Of a stretch of DNA of 64,000 nt, positions 42,223 to 51,100 are shown piece by piece. The notes beneath the pieces were generated by a model that worked only from the letters and a program-made list of their open reading frames with translations, was not told where the DNA came from and did not search any database. The position numbers were made by a program, and so were the translations under genes. Numbering within the stretch: position 1 is the first letter of the stretch; every line of letters starts with the position of its first letter. Source of the DNA: an uncultured Pelagibacteraceae bacterium (lineage in GTDB: Bacteria > Pseudomonadota > Alphaproteobacteria > Pelagibacterales > Pelagibacteraceae). Location of the stretch: NCBI GenBank assembly GCA_902581775.1, contig CACHPJ010000003.1, positions 1 to 64,000 on the forward strand, in the 5' to 3' direction.

Positions 42223-43408
42223 GAGAAATCCATTTTCCACCTTTTATTTTGAATTTTTTTTCTTTTTTAAAAATTTCTTTTTTATGATTCCAAGAACATA
42301 ATATAGCAACATCTGGATAATTTTCTCTAAAATGTTTGATTGAAACAATAGGTATATGCATCCCGGGGGAAAATTTACCAATTTTTTCCTTAGTAGAGTC
42401 TGCAATAAAATCAATTAATTTATAATCAATCTTACAAAAATTTAAAGCTGTAGTACTTTTTGCAGATGCTGCATAACCACATATTCTTTTACCTTCCTTT
42501 TTAAGTTTATAAATTTTTCGTCTAAATTTGTCTCTCGAGATAATGCAATTTTTTTTAAATTTAAGACATGAAGATAGATTATTTAATTTCAATTTCTTTT
42601 CTTTTTTAATTATTCTAATTACTCTATTATTAATCTTACGTACCCCTTTTCTTGAAATAACATATCTCATAGATCCCCCATGAGTTTTTTGCGGAAAAGC
42701 ATCAATTAAGTCAAAACCATATTTCTTAAAAATACTCTTGACAGAATGTAAAGAGAAAATAAATAAATGCGCATCATATATTTGATCATATGAAACTTTT
42801 TTAAACATTGACCCTAAATATGGTTCTTCAAAAATAAAAACTCCATTTTTAGAAAGCAAATGATCGATCGATTTAATAACATTTTTGAGATTTGGAATAT
42901 GGCAAATAACGTTAGCGGCGCAAATTACATCAGTTTGCTTTTTGAAGTTTTTAATCTTTTTAGCGTTATCATAATTAAAAAATTTATTTACAACTCTGAT
43001 ATTATTTTTTTTTGAAAATTGGGCAATATTTTTTGATGGTTCAAAACCTAAGTGTTTATAATTATTTTTAGCAAAATGATTTAATAAAGTCCCATCATTT
43101 GAACCGATTTCTATTATTTTCGAGTCCTTTTTTAAGTATGTATTTTTTATCCAATTAAAATAATCTTTAAAATGTTCTACCATTATTTTAGATTTACTAG
43201 TGTAAAATGGATAATTATTATTAAATATGTGTGGAGAACGCGGGTGGTCATTAACCTGAAATAAAAAATTTTTTTCATTAAAACCAACTTCTAACTTATA
43301 GAAAAATTCTTTATTAAAGTTCTTTTTATCTAAAAATCCATTAGCCATTGGCATTTTACCAAATGACATAAATGGTTTTATCTTTTCTCCTGAAAATTTA
43401 CATCTCAT
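42212..43408 (-). CDS. NDP-sugar C-methyltransferase
   Basis: This 398-residue protein has the three-part layout of TylCIII/NovU-type sugar C-methyltransferases. An N-terminal small domain (RCKFSGEKIKPFMSFGKMPM) has lost most zinc cysteines seen in relatives. The SAM domain has motif I KIIEIGSNDGTLLNHFA (about 97), and the C-terminal domain starts GYAASAKSTTALNF (about 325). These enzymes add a methyl branch at C3 or C5 of dTDP-4-keto-6-deoxysugars. Beside rfbBAC this predicts a branched deoxysugar. Confidence 0.85.
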   Translation of the reverse strand: MRCKFSGEKIKPFMSFGKMPMANGFLDKKNFNKEFFYKLEVGFNEKNFLFQVNDHPRSPHIFNNNYPFYTSKSKIMVEHFKDYFNWIKNTYLKKDSKIIEIGSNDGTLLNHFAKNNYKHLGFEPSKNIAQFSKKNNIRVVNKFFNYDNAKKIKNFKKQTDVICAANVICHIPNLKNVIKSIDHLLSKNGVFIFEEPYLGSMFKKVSYDQIYDAHLFIFSLHSVKSIFKKYGFDLIDAFPQKTHGGSMRYVISRKGVRKINNRVIRIIKKEKKLKLNNLSSCLKFKKNCIISRDKFRRKIYKLKKEGKRICGYAASAKSTTALNFCKIDYKLIDFIADSTKEKIGKFSPGMHIPIVSIKHFRENYPDVAILCSWNHKKEIFKKEKKFKIKGGKWISHVK

Positions 43409-43411
43409 ATT

Positions 43412-44218
43412 TTATTGTGGTTCATTTTTATTTATATCGTAAAATGTAATTGGCCAAATTTTAACCTTGGTATATTTATTAAACCAAAAAGCTAAATACC
43501 TTTCAGCTAAAAAGGCATATATTCTTATTAATCCATATGATTTATTTTGCATATCAAAACCAAAAATTTTTTCACATCTTTCTAGCCATGGAAAAATAGA
43601 TTCGTAAAACTTTATTAGAATTTCTTTAGAATTACACAAAAACATATTACCTCTATTAAAGCTATTTTTTGATACCATAAAGTTTTTAAAATCTTCTCTA
43701 TCATTTTCTTCCAAAAAATTAATTGCTTTATCAAGATTTCCAAAACCATGAAAACTATCAAAATGAAATTTTAGGTTTCTATTTTTTTTAAAAAAAAATT
43801 TCGGTTCATTAATTAAAGATTTACGTCCATGTTTAATCAATTTCATCAAACTCCAATTATCCATAAAAATATCTTGACCCAATATTACATCATGATCTTC
43901 CCAATCAGGAGAAGGTTTAGATAAAAAATCGTTAATATTTTTAATATCAATATTATTTTTATCCTGAACCCAAAATCTTCTATAAGCACAAAAGCCAAAC
44001 CAGTCTTCATCTTGAATCAAATTTAACTTATTTTTCCAGAGCCAGTAGTGAAAAGTATATTCGCCGTAGAATTTATTTTTATGATTTATATTATCCCCGG
44101 TATTATCTCTTAACCAATTTTTATTAAATATATTTTCTCCCAATCCTACAGGTATATAATTTAGCTTTTTTATTTTGTTATAATCTTCATCGAATAAACT
44201 AAGACAAAATATTTTCAT
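43412..44218 (-). CDS. DUF4422-type glycosyltransferase-like protein
   Basis: This 268-residue protein shows the DUF4422 pattern: NWLRDNTGDNINHKNKFYGE, then YTFHYWLWKN and GFCAYRRFW (about 73-88), and later HGRKSLINEPKFF and NRGNMFLCNSKE. Members sit in polysaccharide loci and are thought to be glycosyltransferases. It is coupled to rfbC by ATGA overlap (44215-44218) and is followed after 3 nt by the C-methyltransferase. Confidence 0.75.
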   Translation of the reverse strand: MKIFCLSLFDEDYNKIKKLNYIPVGLGENIFNKNWLRDNTGDNINHKNKFYGEYTFHYWLWKNKLNLIQDEDWFGFCAYRRFWVQDKNNIDIKNINDFLSKPSPDWEDHDVILGQDIFMDNWSLMKLIKHGRKSLINEPKFFFKKNRNLKFHFDSFHGFGNLDKAINFLEENDREDFKNFMVSKNSFNRGNMFLCNSKEILIKFYESIFPWLERCEKIFGFDMQNKSYGLIRIYAFLAERYLAFWFNKYTKVKIWPITFYDINKNEPQ

Positions 44219-44748
44219 TTTTTAATTTTTTTAAAAAATTCCTCGTACGATACGCCCATACTATCTTTTTTTGAAAGTATAAATTTTTTCTTTGGCCACC
44301 TGGATTTTATTCTTTTGTCTTTCCAAGAAATACAAACCTCACTTTTTTTCGATCTATAATTTGTATTTCCATAAAAAATAATATTTTCTTTTTCTAAACC
44401 ACAAAATCCATGGGCAAAACCGCTTGGTATAAAAAGTGATTTACAATTCTTATCTGAAAGAACTATTTTGAATACTTTTCCACACGTTTTAGATTTTTTT
44501 CTCAAATCAATTACCACATCTAAGATAGATCCTTTTATTACCGATATAAATTTTTCTTGTGCATTAATTTTTTGTAAGTGCATTCCTCTAAGAACATTTT
44601 TTTTTGAGTTTGACATACACCAGAATATAAATTTCTTTTTGTTAAAAAATTTTTTTTTAAAAATTTCTCGAAAATATCCTCTTTTATCTGTGTATCTTTT
44701 ATCTTTAATAATTTTTAGTCCATTTAGGTTTGTTTTAATAATTTTCAT
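44215..44748 (-). CDS. rfbC: dTDP-4-dehydrorhamnose 3,5-epimerase-like protein
   Basis: This 177-residue cupin has the family signature LRGMHLQKINAQEKFISVIKG (catalytic His in RGMH), then VVIDLRKKSKTCGKV and FIPSGFAHGFCGLE. It epimerises or positions C3/C5 of the 4-keto sugar made by RfbB. The sequence is somewhat divergent from RmlC, and a 3- or 5-only epimerase is possible, as in C-methyl-sugar pathways. One-nt overlap with rfbA. Confidence 0.88.
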   Translation of the reverse strand: MKIIKTNLNGLKIIKDKRYTDKRGYFREIFKKKFFNKKKFIFWCMSNSKKNVLRGMHLQKINAQEKFISVIKGSILDVVIDLRKKSKTCGKVFKIVLSDKNCKSLFIPSGFAHGFCGLEKENIIFYGNTNYRSKKSEVCISWKDKRIKSRWPKKKFILSKKDSMGVSYEEFFKKIKK

Positions 44749-45614
44749 TATATTAGTTTTCTCAAGTATTTTGAGTAATTACAATTCCCATAAAAATTAA
44801 TGGCATTTAGAATTTGTTTTTTGTTAATCCATTTATTTTTTAATGCAATTTCCTCAATACACGCTATTTTTAGCCCCTGTCTGTTTTCTATCGCAGAAAC
44901 AAAAAATGAAGTGTTATAAAAATCATCTATTGATCCTGTATCTAACCAAGATCCTCCTCTTCCGATAAATTCAGCTTTGAGTTTATTTATTTTCTTGTAT
45001 TTTTTTAGCAAATCAATAATTTCGAGTTCATTTCGCTTTGATGGTTTTAAACTCTTGCTAAATTTGATCACTTTGTTATCAAAGAAATAGAGACCGGTCA
45101 CAGCCAAATTAGAAATAGTTTTTTTTGGTTTTTCAATCAAGCTAATAATCTTTTTTTGTTTATTAATTTTAGCTACCCCGTATAAATTTGGATTTTTAAC
45201 GGGATGAAGAAATACTTTTGCACCATTTTTTAACTTTACACAATCTTTTAGATTTTTGGTTAGGCTTTGACCATAAAAAAAGTTATCACCTAAAATTAAG
45301 GCTACATTTTCTTTTCCTATAAACCTTTCTCCAATTATAAAAGCGTCAGGTAAACCTTTTGGTTTTTTTTGTTCAATAAATTTTATTTCAATTCCTAGAT
45401 TTCTTCCATTTGGTAAAATTTTTTTAAACTGACTTAATTGACCTCTATTTACGATAATCAATATATCTTTAATTCCAGCTAACATTAAAACTGACAAAGG
45501 ATAGAAAATTAAAGGCTTGTCGTATATTGGAAGCAATTGTTTGTTTACAGCCTTAGTCAATGGGCTCATTCTTGTACCCATACCACCAGCTAATATGATT
45601 CCTTTTCTTATCAT
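44748..45614 (-). CDS. rfbA: glucose-1-phosphate thymidylyltransferase
   Basis: This 288-residue nucleotidyltransferase has GIILAGGMGTRMSPLTKAVN at the N-terminus (dTTP loop), KQLLPIYDKPLIFYPLSVLM, IEQKKPKGLPDAFIIGE, LILGDNFFYG (metal Asp) and GGSWLDTGSIDDFYN near the end. Length and motifs match RmlA. It starts the dTDP-glucose supply. Four-nt overlap (ATGA) with rfbB upstream. Confidence 0.95.
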   Translation of the reverse strand: MIRKGIILAGGMGTRMSPLTKAVNKQLLPIYDKPLIFYPLSVLMLAGIKDILIIVNRGQLSQFKKILPNGRNLGIEIKFIEQKKPKGLPDAFIIGERFIGKENVALILGDNFFYGQSLTKNLKDCVKLKNGAKVFLHPVKNPNLYGVAKINKQKKIISLIEKPKKTISNLAVTGLYFFDNKVIKFSKSLKPSKRNELEIIDLLKKYKKINKLKAEFIGRGGSWLDTGSIDDFYNTSFFVSAIENRQGLKIACIEEIALKNKWINKKQILNAINFYGNCNYSKYLRKLI

Positions 45615-46630
45615 AATTTTAACCCCAACCTTTTATAATTAAAATTTTTTGAAATTCTTTTAAAAAAATTAGGATTTTTTAAATACCAATCAATAGTCAT
45701 TGATAGACCTTTCTCTAAACTTAATTTTGGTTTCCAAGACATTTCTTTACTAATTTTTTTGCTATCCAATGCATATCTAAAATCATGGCCAGGTCTATCT
45801 TTAACAAATTTAATCTTAACATTTTTTCCAATTTTAATTGATTTTTGTCTAAATACTTTAATAAGTTTTTTTACTAGTTGTATATTAGATAAATTTTCCC
45901 CGCTTCCTACATTATAGCTATTTCCATTTTTACCATTTTTAAAAAGACAATATAATGCTCTACAATGATCATAAACATGTATCCACTCTCTTGAGTTTTT
46001 TCCTTTCGCATAAATTGGCAAAGTTTTATTATTTAAAATATTAAATATCATTTTTGGTATTAGCTTTTCAGGAAATTGATTATTTCCATAATTATTACTG
46101 CAATTAGATATTATTGCAGGTAAATTGTAAGTTCTTACATATGATTTTATTAAATGATCTGCACTAGCTTTTGAAGCAGAATATGGAGAGCTAGGCTGGT
46201 AAGGATATTTTTCATCCGATCTCATTGATTTAATATCACCATACACCTCATCTGTAGATATATGAATCAATTTAATTTTTCTTTTTTTTGAAAAGCCTCT
46301 TATTACCTCAAGTAGATTAAATACACTAATAATATTACTTTTAATAAAAGCTTCAGGGGAGTCTATTGATCTATCAACATGAGTTTCAGCTGCAACGTTA
46401 AATATTGCTTCTGGTTTATATTTATTAATAATTTTTTTTAATTTTTTTTTATCACCAAAATCACCTTTATAAAAAATATAGTTTTTTGAATTTATGTTTC
46501 TTAAATTATAATGATTGCCTGAATAGGTAAGTTTATCAATATTTATGACAAAAAACTTTTTTTTTAGCATGTATCTAACTAGATTTGAGCCAATAAAACC
46601 GCACCCTCCAGTAATAATGATTTTTTTCAT
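45611..46630 (-). CDS. rfbB: dTDP-glucose 4,6-dehydratase
   Basis: This 339-residue extended SDR has the NAD motif ITGGCGFIGSNLVRYML, AETHVDRSIDSPEAFI, the active-site HISTDEVYGDI (Thr-Asp-Glu), YSASKASADHLIKSY and SNCSNNYGNNQFPEKLIP. First gene of the leftward sugar operon (rfbB-rfbA-rfbC-DUF4422-C-MT-epimerase). It makes dTDP-4-keto-6-deoxyglucose. It is divergent from the glycosyltransferase at 46710. Confidence 0.96.
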   Translation of the reverse strand: MKKIIITGGCGFIGSNLVRYMLKKKFFVINIDKLTYSGNHYNLRNINSKNYIFYKGDFGDKKKLKKIINKYKPEAIFNVAAETHVDRSIDSPEAFIKSNIISVFNLLEVIRGFSKKRKIKLIHISTDEVYGDIKSMRSDEKYPYQPSSPYSASKASADHLIKSYVRTYNLPAIISNCSNNYGNNQFPEKLIPKMIFNILNNKTLPIYAKGKNSREWIHVYDHCRALYCLFKNGKNGNSYNVGSGENLSNIQLVKKLIKVFRQKSIKIGKNVKIKFVKDRPGHDFRYALDSKKISKEMSWKPKLSLEKGLSMTIDWYLKNPNFFKRISKNFNYKRLGLKL

Positions 46631-46709
46631 ATTCTTTTCAAGATATAAAAGATCTAATATAATAAGTTAATAAGATAATTAACTCATAAAATCAATTATA
46701 ATTAATTAA

Positions 46710-47567
46710 ATGAGTCATAAAGATATAACAATTATAATAACTACCTATAAAAGTGATAAAATAATAAGCAATTGTGTAAACTCAATTGATGAAAATTATA
46801 AAATTTTAATAGTAGAAAATTCAAATAATAAAGAATTTAAAAACTTTATCGAAAATAAATTTAAAAACGTTGAATGTATTTTGGCTCAAAAGAATATTGG
46901 ATATGCAAAGTCAAACAATTTAGCTTTAAAAAAAATTGATACTAAATTTGCGTTAATTCTCAATCCTGATACGAAACTTGAAAAAAATTGCCTGAAAAAC
47001 TTTTTTAAAAAAATTGATGAAATTGATAATAAATTTTCAATAATTGGACCAATTCTTAATCAAGATAAATCTTTATATAAAAATAAAAAATTAAATAAGA
47101 ATAATCTTATTGATGTTCCAAACGTAAAAGGATTCGGTTTATTTCTAAACTTAGAAAAAATAAAAAAAGTAGATTTTTTTGATGAAAATTTTTTTTTATT
47201 TTTTGAAGAAATTGATTTGTGTCACAGGCTTAAAACAATTGGTGAAAATATTTTTATAGATCCTAATATTAAAATCTTTCATGAAGGAGGTTCATCATCA
47301 GACAATGATTTTATTGATGAAATAAATATAATTAAAAATTGGCACTGGATGTGGTCTACATTTTACTACCATAAAAAACACAAAACTTTTTTTATTGCTT
47401 TATTCATTACTCTACCAAAATTTACTGCCTCTCTTTTAAAATTTATTTTTAGTCTATTAACCTTCAAGAAAAAAAAAAGTGTTATTTATTTTTACAGATT
47501 GAGTGGTTTCATAAATGCACTTTCTGGAAAAAAGTCTTGGTTTAGGGGCAGGAATCTAGATACTTAA
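46710..47567 (+). CDS. family 2 glycosyltransferase (rhamnosyltransferase-like)
   Basis: This 285-residue GT-A enzyme has the N-terminal ITIIITTYKSDKIISNCVNS, NIGYAKSNNLALKK, the D-x-D-like LILNPDTKLE (about 90), and the GT2 acceptor helix FFDENFFLFFEEIDLCHRLK (about 155). A hydrophobic C-terminal part (residues ~225-260) suggests membrane contact. It is likely to transfer a deoxysugar made by the adjacent operon. Its end overlaps the convergent apt gene by 4 nt. Confidence 0.85.
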   Translation: MSHKDITIIITTYKSDKIISNCVNSIDENYKILIVENSNNKEFKNFIENKFKNVECILAQKNIGYAKSNNLALKKIDTKFALILNPDTKLEKNCLKNFFKKIDEIDNKFSIIGPILNQDKSLYKNKKLNKNNLIDVPNVKGFGLFLNLEKIKKVDFFDENFFLFFEEIDLCHRLKTIGENIFIDPNIKIFHEGGSSSDNDFIDEINIIKNWHWMWSTFYYHKKHKTFFIALFITLPKFTASLLKFIFSLLTFKKKKSVIYFYRLSGFINALSGKKSWFRGRNLDT

Positions 47568-48091
47568 TGTCCAGGAAATTCAATTAAACTTTTTGTAAAA
47601 TAAGATTTACTCTTTAATTTTTTATTTCCCGGTAAATCAAAGAGATTAATTATGAAGATAAAACCTGCAACCTCACCTCCTGATCTCTCTATAAGTTTAG
47701 CTGCTGCCTCAGCTGTCCCACCGGTTGCAATTAAATCATCAATTATTAATACCCTTTCTTTTTTCTGAATAGAATCTTTGTGAACCTCTATTGTAGCTTC
47801 GCCATATTCCAATTCAAAGTCAACTGAGTATCTTTCTGCTGGTAATTTATTTTTTTTCCTTAGAAGAATAAGAGGTTTTTTTGTAAAATAAGAAACTGTT
47901 GAAGCAAATATAAATCCTCTAGACTCTATAGCTGAAATTTTGTCAAACTTTAATTCTTTTGAAATTTTAATGATCTCATCAATAGTATAGTTAAAAGCTT
48001 CAGGATTTTTAATTAAGGTAGTTATGTCTCTAAACAGTATGCCTTTTTTTGGATAATCTGGTATAGATCTTATGTATTTTTTTAAATCCAT
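47564..48091 (-). CDS. apt: adenine phosphoribosyltransferase
   Basis: This 175-residue enzyme converts adenine and PRPP to AMP. It starts MDLKKYIRSIPDYPKKG, with FRDITTLIKNPEAF, AIESRGFIFAS (about 60) and the PRPP loop VLIIDDLIATGGTAEAA (about 115). I choose the ATG at 48091; a TTG four codons earlier is less likely. It is divergent from mtnP, whose adenine product Apt would recycle. Confidence 0.95.
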   Translation of the reverse strand: MDLKKYIRSIPDYPKKGILFRDITTLIKNPEAFNYTIDEIIKISKELKFDKISAIESRGFIFASTVSYFTKKPLILLRKKNKLPAERYSVDFELEYGEATIEVHKDSIQKKERVLIIDDLIATGGTAEAAAKLIERSGGEVAGFIFIINLFDLPGNKKLKSKSYFTKSLIEFPGH

Positions 48092-48134
48092 ATTTAACTT
48101 CAATATCTAACAAAAAAGTATTAATAATTAAATA

Positions 48135-49007
48135 ATGAAAAAAAGAAAACTTGGGATAATTGGAGGAAGCGGTTTATACGATATAAAAGGGCTTGAAAGA
48201 CCAAAGTGGAAGAAAATTAAAACTGCTTGGGGAGATCCATCCGGCAAAATACTCACAGCATTATATAAAAACGAGGAATTTTGTTTTATTCCAAGGCATG
48301 GCAAAGGACATAAGATTAATCCAACTAAAATTAATTACAGAGCAAATATTGATGCTTTAAAAAGATTAGGCGTAACTGATATAATTTCAGTATCAGCAGT
48401 AGGATCTCTCCAAGAACATTTGTTGCCTGGTACATTTGTAATTATAGACCAGTTTATAGATAGAACTTTTGCTAGAGAAAAAACTTTTTTTGACGAGGAA
48501 ATAGTAGCCCACGTATCAATGGCAAAACCAACTAGTTCATCTTTAATGAAATGCTGTGAGTCAGCATTAGTTAAATCAAAAATTAATTATCAAACAGGAG
48601 GAACTTATCTAGTTATGGAGGGTCCTCAATTTTCAAGTTTAGCAGAGTCAAAACTATATAGAACTTGGAAAGCAGATGTAATTGGAATGACAAATATGCC
48701 TGAAGCTAAATTAGCAAGAGAAGCAGAAATTAGATACTGCACAGTTGCAATGGTAACAGATTTTGATTGTTGGCACCCAGATCATGATGAAGTGGATGTG
48801 CCAACTGTAATAAAAACTTTAAAACTCAATGCATTAAACGCTCAAAATATGATTAAAGAAGTTATTGTAACTTTTAAATCCTTTTCAGCTAAAAATGATC
48901 CAGCTAATGATTGTTTAGATGTAGCAGTAATCACTGATCCAAAATTTAGGACAAAAAAAACTAAAAATAAATTAAGAATTATTGCAGGAAGGGTGCTTAA
49001 AAATTAA
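48135..49007 (+). CDS. mtnP: S-methyl-5'-thioadenosine phosphorylase
   Basis: This 290-residue purine phosphorylase splits methylthioadenosine into adenine and methylthioribose 1-phosphate. It has LGIIGGSGLYDIKGL, phosphate-site FIPRHGKGHKINPTKINYRAN (about 53), SVSAVGSLQEHLLPGTFV, MEGPQFSSLAESKLYR, DVIGMTNMPEAKLAREAEI and VTDFDCWHPDHDEV. First of a three-gene methionine-salvage run. Confidence 0.95.
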   Translation: MKKRKLGIIGGSGLYDIKGLERPKWKKIKTAWGDPSGKILTALYKNEEFCFIPRHGKGHKINPTKINYRANIDALKRLGVTDIISVSAVGSLQEHLLPGTFVIIDQFIDRTFAREKTFFDEEIVAHVSMAKPTSSSLMKCCESALVKSKINYQTGGTYLVMEGPQFSSLAESKLYRTWKADVIGMTNMPEAKLAREAEIRYCTVAMVTDFDCWHPDHDEVDVPTVIKTLKLNALNAQNMIKEVIVTFKSFSAKNDPANDCLDVAVITDPKFRTKKTKNKLRIIAGRVLKN

Positions 49008-49025
49008 ATAGAATAATAATTTTCA

Positions 49026-49472
49026 ATGCCAACTTATACAGTTAAATATTCAAATTTTGAATTTTCTAAAGAAAAAAAGAAAAAAATAGCCAAAGGTATT
49101 ACTAAAGTCCATAGTGAAGTGACAGGTGCAAATACTTATTTTGCACAAGTTATTTTCCAACAAATTAAGAAAAATTCTCATTTTATGGGAGGCAAATTAG
49201 CTAACAGTAAAGAAATTTTTTTAAACGGTCAAATAAGAAATGGACGAAGTCCTTTAATTAAAAAAAAATTAATTCTTCGTTTAAAAAATATATTGACAAA
49301 TATAATTAATATTCAAAAAGATAAAATATGGATCTATTTACAAGATCTGCCCCCAGAACAAATGATCGAATATGGAGAGATTTTACCTCAATCGGGAAAA
49401 GAAAAAAAGTGGTTTGAGTCTTTACCAACTGTTCTAAAAAAACGATTAAAAAAAATTGAGAATACAAAATGA
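49026..49472 (+). CDS. tautomerase-superfamily protein of the cis-CaaD type
   Basis: This 148-residue protein, numbered from Pro1 after Met removal, keeps all six catalytic residues of cis-3-chloroacrylic acid dehalogenase at identical positions: Pro1, His28, Arg70, Arg73, Tyr103 and Glu114. Its C-terminal PPEQMIEYGEILPQSG strongly resembles that family too. Most superfamily members lack the full set. In a methionine-salvage cluster the physiological substrate is probably not a halo-acid; an enol/keto isomerisation or hydration is more likely. It overlaps mtnA by 4 nt (ATGA). Confidence 0.85.
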   Translation: MPTYTVKYSNFEFSKEKKKKIAKGITKVHSEVTGANTYFAQVIFQQIKKNSHFMGGKLANSKEIFLNGQIRNGRSPLIKKKLILRLKNILTNIINIQKDKIWIYLQDLPPEQMIEYGEILPQSGKEKKWFESLPTVLKKRLKKIENTK

Positions 49473-50539
49473 GAATTAATAATAAAAATTTCCGAACCAT
49501 TTGGTTTGAAAACAATATAGTAAAAATTATAGACCAAACAAAATTACCACATCAATTTGCAATTAAAGAACTCAAAACAGTTCAAGATACTGTTAATGCA
49601 ATAAAAAATATGGAAGTTAGGGGAGCTCCATTAATTGGTGCTACTGCTGCATATGGTTTAGTTTTATCTATTTTAGAAAAAAACGATTTAAATTACTTAA
49701 AGAAATCTAGTGAAGATCTTATTTCATCTAGACCAACTGCAATTAATCTTAAATGGGCAGTTGATAGGATGATAAAAAAAATATCAGGAATTAATGATAA
49801 AGATATTTTTAAAAAAGCTTTAGATGAAGCAAAATTAATTGTTGAAGAAGATGTAAATTTTTGCAAAAAAATCGGTTCTAATGGACTGAAAATTATTGAA
49901 AATATTTCAAACAAAAAAAAAGATACAGTAAATATTTTAACTCACTGTAATGCTGGTTGGTTAGCAACTATTGATTGGGGTACAGCAACTTCACCAATTT
50001 ACCATGCACATAAAAAAGGAATTAAATTACATGTTTGGGTGGATGAAACTCGGCCTCGTAATCAGGGTGCAAATTTAACTTCCTATGAATTAAATGAAGA
50101 AGGAATACCCAACACTGTGATAACAGATAATGCTGGTGGAATTTTAATGCAAAGAGGAAAAGTTGATATGTGTATTGTTGGAACTGACAGAACTTTATCA
50201 AATGGAGATGTTTGTAACAAAATTGGGACTTATTTGAAAGCATTAGCAGCAAAAGATAACAATATTCCATTTTATGTTGCCTTACCAAGCTCAACTATTG
50301 ATTGGAAAATTAAAAACCACAAACAGATACCAATTGAAGAAAGAAATTCTGAAGAACTATCTTATGTAGAAGGTATGGATGAAAAAAATAATTTAAGAAA
50401 AGTCAGAATCTACCCATTAAAAAGTAAATCGCTAAATCTTGCTTTTGACGTAACTCCGGCAAAATATGTTTCAGGTCTTATTACTGAAAAAGGTATATGT
50501 GAAGCCTCAAATGAGGGTTTAAGCAAACTATTCAAATGA
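49469..50539 (+). CDS. mtnA: methylthioribose-1-phosphate isomerase
   Basis: This 356-residue enzyme related to eIF2B-alpha converts methylthioribose 1-phosphate to methylthioribulose 1-phosphate. It has MEVRGAPLIGATAAYGL (about 48), catalytic Cys in ILTHCNAGWLATIDWGTA (about 155), and catalytic Asp in IVGTDRTLSNGDVCNKIG (about 236). No mtnB, C or D is in the window, so the pathway continues elsewhere or ends at this point. Confidence 0.95.
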   Translation: MRINNKNFRTIWFENNIVKIIDQTKLPHQFAIKELKTVQDTVNAIKNMEVRGAPLIGATAAYGLVLSILEKNDLNYLKKSSEDLISSRPTAINLKWAVDRMIKKISGINDKDIFKKALDEAKLIVEEDVNFCKKIGSNGLKIIENISNKKKDTVNILTHCNAGWLATIDWGTATSPIYHAHKKGIKLHVWVDETRPRNQGANLTSYELNEEGIPNTVITDNAGGILMQRGKVDMCIVGTDRTLSNGDVCNKIGTYLKALAAKDNNIPFYVALPSSTIDWKIKNHKQIPIEERNSEELSYVEGMDEKNNLRKVRIYPLKSKSLNLAFDVTPAKYVSGLITEKGICEASNEGLSKLFK

Positions 50540-51096
50540 AATTTAAATTAAAAAATTATAATCGCGTAACAAGTACAAATGATCAGGCGATTAGACTTAT
50601 AAAAAGGAAGATTTTTTCACCAAGAATAATATATGCTAACACCCAAACAAAAGGAAGAGGAACAATGGGAAAAAAATGGATTTCAAAAAAAGGTAATTTA
50701 TTTTTAAGTATCTTTTTTGAAATTAAATCAGAAAAATTTAATGCCAAAAAATTTATTAAAATCAACACTATTTTACTTAAAAAAATTTTTGAGAAATATA
50801 CAGAAGACAAAATTTTAGTAAAATTTCCTAATGATATTTTAATTAAGAAGAGGAAATTGTGTGGTGTTCTTCAAGAAATAATCGAATTAAATTCTAGAAA
50901 ATTTTTAATTATTGGAATAGGAATTAATACCATTCATGCACCAAAAAACAAAAATTTCAGTTCCATTTCATTATCAAGCTGTTCTAAGTTTAAAATTACT
51001 AATCAAAAAATTTTAAAAGAAATAAAATCTTCATATGAAAAATTTGTTAATAATTTATATAAAGATATTTATCCAAATTTTAATAATATAATCTGA
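50536..51096 (+). CDS. birA: biotin-[acetyl-CoA-carboxylase] ligase, catalytic domain only
   Basis: This 186-residue biotin ligase has YNRVTSTNDQAIRLI at the start, the biotinyl-adenylate loop TKGRGTMGKKWISKKGNLF (about 36), FPNDILIKKRKLCGVL (catalytic Lys) and LIIGIGINT. It lacks both the N-terminal DNA-binding domain and most of the C-terminal SH3-like domain of longer BirA, so it is a minimal ligase that cannot be a repressor. It overlaps mtnA by 4 nt. Confidence 0.9.
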   Translation: MKFKLKNYNRVTSTNDQAIRLIKRKIFSPRIIYANTQTKGRGTMGKKWISKKGNLFLSIFFEIKSEKFNAKKFIKINTILLKKIFEKYTEDKILVKFPNDILIKKRKLCGVLQEIIELNSRKFLIIGIGINTIHAPKNKNFSSISLSSCSKFKITNQKILKEIKSSYEKFVNNLYKDIYPNFNNII

Positions 51097-51100
51097 ACTT

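Noticed and set aside
41438-47567. Integrative element next to tRNA-Met
   Set aside because: No integrase was found and no second copy of the tRNA 3' end (GAATCCGCCCCTCGCTACCA) was noticed to the right. The sugar genes are not visibly mobile.
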